Source: Rodentolepis nana
Lineage: Eukaryota; Platyhelminthes; Cestoda; Cyclophyllidea; Hymenolepididae
Direction: 5' to 3'
Length of the DNA stretch: 11,508 nt
Assembly: GCA_900617975.1 (NCBI GenBank)
Contig: UZAE01014878.1
Span: 1 to 11,508, forward strand
Shown: positions 7,673-11,508 of the stretch, piece by piece
How the letters are laid out: the number at the start of each line of letters is the position of its first letter
Numbering within the stretch: position 1 is the stretch's first letter
The notes under the pieces: generated by a model
What the model was told of the DNA's origin: nothing
Seen by the model: the letters and a program-made list of their open reading frames with translations, nothing else
Database searches by the model: none
Translations under genes and position numbers: made by a program

Positions 7673-9236
7673 ATTGAAATTAATTATTATAGAAAACTAT
7701 CAAAGTTAGACCTGAGTACTCAACTCCCAATTGAGTTCCAATTCGGCAAGCTCCACTCTCTAATCTTACTTTCTGGTAAAATTAGAGGATTTTATTCCGA
7801 ATTTCTTTATTAGATTAATATTCAACGCGTTCGGTCTTCACGGTAACCGACTGGTCAATCAATACATGAACATATTGTGTTTTTTTCGACTTACCATGAA
7901 AATACCAAAAGTAGTTGAATTTAATACGTTTTCAACATTGAAGAGCTAACCCCGTTTTCACTTCGGAGAAATTCGGACAAAATATTATTGTATTTCGTTT
8001 TAATAATTAAAAAAATTACGGGGCTAGTCATTAATCTTCTGATGGCAAGACAAATAAAATTTTATGACTCTTTCAGTCTAAGAGCAAAAAGAGGTGATTA
8101 GTTATTTAATTACGCAATTCCACTTAATTTAGAAAAAAAAATGATGGACGCAGAGGCACTTAGATTTCTCCAAGAATGTTTGCTGAAGTTCGTATAGTTT
8201 GCCAGAATGTGGAAAGTTTGTTATTATGTGCTTGCAAATATTTGAAATATTTTCCAGTAAGTATTCGCACGCATTCAGTGAATAATACTTCCAGTGTATG
8301 TTTGCTCTGGGCTTTGGAATGCTGATTAAGTTCATGCAAAAAATGGACAGTTTTTCTTACTAACCTCAATTTCAGACACAGTCCAATTGAAATATTATAT
8401 TAGTTGGTTGATAACAACTGTAGTTACTATTGCTACCCACATTAGTGCACGGAAAAACGTTTTGCGCACCTTTATCGTGGAATAGTGTTTAAACATGCGA
8501 TAGGACAAAATATTCCAATAAAGTACTCACTTTTTTAAATTTCTTCAAACCAATTTTTTTCCATGACTCTTTCTCTCTCTCAAGTATTCTTTCTCGAGTG
8601 AATTCAGAAATACGCAATTTTTCTGGAAATTGAATTTTTCGGTCACACACGAATTTGTCATTTTTAAAAATACTGCTACAGTTAGTTGTTAAGCCAACAA
8701 GCAAATACGACTATTTATTGCTATGCCGGAGTTATGAGTAATGTTCAAGCATTTACTTGGATGTAGACGCAGACTTCCAATCCTATCGCAAATAAAATGA
8801 AAATTACAATTTTAATATGCGGAAAGGCGGAAGAGGAAGGAGAAAGAAGCGAACGGAAAATGGCGTGAAATTATTCTGCTGACTATAGATTTAAATTATA
8901 ATTTATCATTTTGCATAATAATGTCTCAAAATTGAAAAATTTCCGCAATTAAAACTACCAATTTTAAAATTACACTATATGACATAATTTCATGCAATTT
9001 TCTGAAAGGTTGATTACAATGAGAAATTAGAGGCCTGTTCTTTTTGAAAGGCATTCAAATAACGGAGATATTTCAGGCACAACAGACTTTCACGATTAAT
9101 TTCACATAAACCCACTCTACTAATAACGATTAATAAAGAGAAAATTCGGTAACAAAGAAACCACGTGTGTTACATTTATCTCGCAAATAAATTATATCTC
9201 TTTCGATTGTGAAACAGGAAAATAGTATCTCACCTT

Positions 9237-9264
9237 ATTGCCTAAACTAAATCACGTAGGCAAT
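9237..9264. repeat. Inverted repeat with 7-bp arms
   Basis: ATTGCCT (9237-9243) and AGGCAAT (9258-9264) around a 14-base loop. It is too short to claim function. Confidence 0.35.
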
Positions 9265-9555
9265 GATTAATACACCACCCCCACCAAAATTCATACTCCC
9301 TTCAAGGTCATGTTTCAATAAACACTTTCATTTCATATGCCTTAATATGTTTTGGTGTGCATGGTGAACTTTTGGAATATTCGCAAATTACTGCAATAGG
9401 GTCTTCCTTTACCGCCTATTTGAAATAAGCACAGAGAAATGGCAATTATCATCCAACACAATCAATTCTCTTTCCACACATCACCACTATTCGTTCAGAG
9501 TAAGCTTTCAACCTATTAGAAAGTGAGATAAAAACAGTGTGGTATGAATAAAATC

Positions 9556-9695
9556 ACCGAGGTAGTGGTCTCTTGAGTTTTGGCTATCACAAGACTTGGC
9601 GGAGAAGTTGTTGAATACCGTAGGCAGATACGAATGAGCAACCTTGCAACCAGTGTAATGAAGGTGCTATTACCCAAGGGTAGTACGTCTCACAA
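9556..9695. other. Less AT-rich block within the giant intron, possible repeat relic
   Basis: This roughly 140-bp stretch stands out as clearly richer in G and C than the intron on both sides. Short open frames cross it on the - strand (for example LQGCSFVSAYGIQQLLRQVL, then a stop), but I recognise no domain and see no splice sites in a GRK2-compatible frame. A fragment of a mobile element or an old gene insertion is the likeliest reading. Confidence 0.3.
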
Positions 9696-10011
9696 TAGAA
9701 ATATTAGATAAGAAAAGGAATTAAAAAAATATGCTCAAGGGTCTAAGAATTATTAATTACTTAATTATTAAAGGAAGCAATCAATATTTCATGCGCAATA
9801 ACAGATACACCTGGGACGGAAAGCGAACGAAGGAGCTATGTATTTGGTCATGATTGAAGATGAATTCATACTTACGTCATAGGGCCATCAAATTTTAAAT
9901 GTCACACGAAATTTGCATATGATATTTACTTGTCAAAGACAGCATTATTTCATGAGCGAATGCCAGTAAAGCGAAACATGGGCACATTGATCACACAGCT
10001 ATTGGTCAGGA

Positions 10012-10047
10012 ATTTGGAAATGACTGTTTGACACCAAATTTCCAAAT
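10012..10047. repeat. Inverted repeat with 10-bp perfect arms
   Basis: ATTTGGAAAT (10012-10021) and ATTTCCAAAT (10038-10047) enclose 16 bases. It would fold as a small hairpin on either strand. No known element is recognised. Confidence 0.45.
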
Positions 10048-10610
10048 AAAGAAAAAAACTCTTTCAAGGCAAACAAATTTCGGCGGTGTAATAAAATAAG
10101 TAAATTCCGAAGTTGTAATTTAAAAGTTAAATAATATATTAAGAATTAATAATTTTAAAAGCTTTAGGGAGACTGAAGCCTATATTAAATTACATTTATG
10201 CAATTAATCTTATTATAAAATTCAACGAATTAAAAGAATATTGATCGACATAATTAACTATTTTGAAACTAAATTAGCCTTGATTGGAATATCCCTAGAC
10301 TTGTTGTGCGAAAATTATTTATTTGTCAAATCACTATTTCTAACTTCTCAACATTGACCCATTTGGTTTAACTTATCATTAAAAATAAACGATTTTCAAA
10401 TATTAAACGCATAGATGTGGTAACTTTACCGCCTTTATCCATCAAGTCATTTTGAACTTATATAAACAAATGAATATACACATAATATTGTTAAAATTTT
10501 AAATCTTGCCACGTACTTAAAAAAATTGAAGGATATGGAAGTGCTAGGTATTAATTTTAAATAGAATTGCAAAATATTCCCTTGAAAAAATAAAGAAAAA
10601 ACCTCAAATA

Positions 10611-10663
10611 TTATTTATTTATTTTTATTTTTTATTTGTTGAGAAACATTTGAGGGGGGGGGG
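10611..10663. repeat. TTTA simple repeat followed by a G10 run
   Basis: A TTATTTATTTATTTTTATTTTTT-like tract (10611-10640) is followed by an uninterrupted G10 (10654-10663). The last two G bases continue into TTCAATGCC, giving an exact GGTTCAANNCC B-box string (10662-10672). No A box or T-stem accompanies it. It may be the debris of an old - strand retroposon. Confidence 0.4.
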
Positions 10664-10837
10664 TTCAATGCCAGTGCAGCTAGTGAATTATTTGGGTTGA
10701 AGTATCATTGATTTGTCCTCTTTTTTAGTAGCAGAGTTCACTTGAAATTATTCACATATTCCAAAGGTTATCTTCAAGATTTCAACTCATTTTTGATCCA
10801 CTTAAGTTGTAAACTGTACCTTCTCAACCAGTAGAGT

Positions 10838-10876
10838 GGGGTGGGGGTGGGGGTGGGGGNGGGGAGGGGGGAGGGG
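10838..10876 (+). other. Long G-rich tract, candidate G-quadruplex, with an assembly N
   Basis: Seven G runs of four to six bases are separated by single T, N or A bases (G4-T-G5-T-G5-T-G5-N-G4-A-G6-A-G4). This is a very strong quadruplex pattern on the GRK2 sense strand. The undetermined base at 10860 falls inside it, as expected where polymerases or base calling fail, so its true length is uncertain. Confidence 0.7.
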
Positions 10877-11000
10877 AGAATATATTAAATCTACAAATCG
10901 ATCCTTTTTGACTAAATGATTCCAATCTGAATACACAGAGCATTGTAGACAAGCATTTGTTGAAATTCAAAGGAAGAGTGGAGAAATTTCTACTTTGGAA

Positions 11001-11050
11001 CCGGAGCAGATCAGTTAGTATGTAATGTGAGGCTTGAGTTCAAGTCTCAA
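11001..11050 (+). other. tRNA-like fragment (T-arm and partial D-arm), probable tRNA-derived relic
   Basis: TTGAG (11034-11038), loop TTCAAGT (11039-11045) and CTCAA (11046-11050) form a perfect 5-bp stem with a 7-base loop, exactly the geometry and loop start of a tRNA T-arm. The core GTTCAAGTC fits a Pol III B box. Upstream, AGATCAGTTAGTATGT (11008-11023) resembles a D-arm/A-box (compare CTCAGTTGGTAGAG). Only about 14 bases separate the two, so there is no room for an anticodon arm and this is not a functional tRNA. A tRNA-derived SINE head or a tRNA pseudogene is likely. It lies about 80 bp left of the retroposon copy and its target duplication. Confidence 0.4.
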
Positions 11051-11131
11051 TGTTGTTTCTTGCACCTTTTAGGCCCTCTCCATCTTATCATTTGTTGGTT
11101 TGAAATGTTTTTTTTAATATATATTGCTACG

Positions 11132-11146
11132 AGTAACAACAATAAT
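11132..11146. repeat. Target-site duplication, left copy
   Basis: AGTAACAACAATAAT is repeated exactly at 11471-11485. The two copies tightly bracket the retroposon; the bases just outside and inside differ, so the duplication is exactly 15 bp. Confidence 0.85.
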
Positions 11147-11470
11147 TTATTTATTTCAAATGGCAGGCGTTTTGATAGCTATCATTAGCCATTTAGCTGA
11201 CTTCGGGCTTCACAGAGGGAAGGTTCATCAAAGTAGCAGAAAGTCGAGGGGCGGGAAACAGAAGAGCGATTCACAGATGTAAAAGAGGCAGACAGACATA
11301 AAGGTAAGGAAAAAGGTAAGATGAGTACTGTGGAAGGGGTCGAATATGACAAGCAGTTGGGCCATGGTATTTTGAAGTCAGAAGTCAAATGCCGGTTAAT
11401 GGACTTTTTTGCCGTATGAGTATACGTTGCCCAGGGTGCACCACGTGGAGGTAAGTCTATCGCCCACCCT
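11147..11470 (-). mobile_element. SINE-like non-autonomous retroposon, copy 2 (complete, about 324 bp)
   Basis: A perfect 15-bp target-site duplication flanks this copy. Read on the - strand it starts AGGGTGGGCGATAGACTTAC and ends in an A-rich tail (CCATTTGAAATAAATAAATT) that includes AATAAA. Variable-length duplications of this size and a 3' A-rich tail are hallmarks of LINE-machinery (target-primed) insertion. Length and lack of a mobility protein suit a SINE or a short LINE-dependent element. Its body matches copy 1 (1-310) at about 90% by eye. No clear tRNA-type head is seen in the element. It is antisense to GRK2, within its giant intron. The intact duplication suggests a fairly recent insertion. 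Confidence 0.75.
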
Positions 11471-11485
11471 AGTAACAACAATAAT
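11471..11485. repeat. Target-site duplication, right copy
   Basis: Exact repeat of 11132-11146, immediately after the 5' end (CCACCCT on the + strand) of the - strand retroposon. Confidence 0.85.
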
Positions 11486-11508
11486 AATAGCATAATTTGA
11501 GATTACAT

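Larger units (their letters stand above)
3219..11508 (+). other. GRK2 intron 7, at least 8.29 kb, 3' end not in the window
   Basis: The donor AAAAT|GTGAGT at 3219 follows codon 218 in phase 2, so the next exon should begin with G followed by a YAMKCLD-like sequence containing the catalytic lysine. I found no such sequence on the + strand up to the window end. The stretch is strongly AT-rich, and the scattered 60-80-codon open frames in it have no recognisable domain and look random. Apart from the sub-features listed separately (small hairpins, G-rich tracts, a less AT-rich block at 9556-9695, a tRNA-like fragment and a retroposon copy), I see nothing in it. Stretches such as 3300-4770, 4850-7560, 7700-9230 and 9700-10600 hold no gene that I can support; a polypurine patch lies at 8820-8860. 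Confidence 0.7.

Noticed and set aside
7711..7731. ACTCAA...TTGAGT inverted repeat with a B-box-like string nearby
   Set aside because: The arms are six bases or less and the promoter match is partial. It is expected by chance.
8129..8704. Overlapping - strand open frames of 68-71 codons
   Set aside because: Two of them overlap in different frames and none shows a domain. They are best explained by chance.
11346..11364. Pol III A and B boxes in the retroposon (TGGCCCAACTG and TATTCGACCCC on the - strand)
   Set aside because: They are only 7 bases apart, far too close for a tRNA-type internal promoter, and both are degraded in copy 1 or weak.
1..11472. One 11-kb LTR retrotransposon with TG...CA-like direct repeats
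   Set aside because: The interior has no gag, protease, reverse transcriptase or integrase, only host exons. Copy 2 has its own 15-bp target duplication and an A-rich tail, and the two repeats differ by about 10%.

Overview
This window comes from an animal nuclear genome, most likely a flatworm. It is strongly AT-rich, its genes are split by spliceosomal introns, and three protein-coding genes can be recognised by translation. The flatworm inference rests on introns of only 33-37 bp in a row at the 5' end of a metazoan GRK2-type kinase gene, followed by one intron of more than 8 kb. Very short introns, often with long ones further 3', are known from schistosomes and tapeworms. The class (fluke, tapeworm, monogenean or planarian) cannot be fixed from the sequence alone.

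Layout. Positions 1-680 are the tail of an intron that carries one copy of a dispersed retroposon (1 to about 310). Positions 681-1204 hold the last two exons of the mitochondrial ribosomal protein mL44 gene (MRPL44) on the + strand. Facing it tail-to-tail after 133 bp is a complete single-exon TSR2 gene on the - strand (1338-1778), which encodes the small-subunit biogenesis chaperone for eS26. A 544-bp divergent region (1779-2322) separates TSR2 from the first seven exons of a GRK2/3 (beta-adrenergic receptor kinase) orthologue on the + strand (2323-3218). These exons encode the receptor-docking N-terminal helix, the RGS-homology domain and the glycine-rich loop that opens the kinase domain. 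Everything after 3218 is one unfinished intron of at least 8.29 kb, with no further exon that I can recognise. It holds G-rich tracts, several small inverted repeats, a tRNA-like fragment and a second retroposon copy (about 11147-11470) with a 15-bp target-site duplication.

The three genes do not form one pathway: one acts in mitochondrial translation, one in cytosolic ribosome biogenesis and one in GPCR desensitisation. They look like compactly packed neighbours. The two retroposon copies lie in direct orientation at the two edges of the window and could be mistaken for the LTRs of one element, but the interior is host genes.

I found no convincing new multi-gene system. The most interesting points are: (1) a 33-bp intron in the GRK2 gene that is stop-free and in frame, so the genomic reading frame hides it; (2) the micro-intron series followed by a giant intron; (3) the non-autonomous retroposon family, with repeated splice-donor-like motifs on the strand that lies sense to its host genes; and (4) a chain of upstream ORFs before GRK2.
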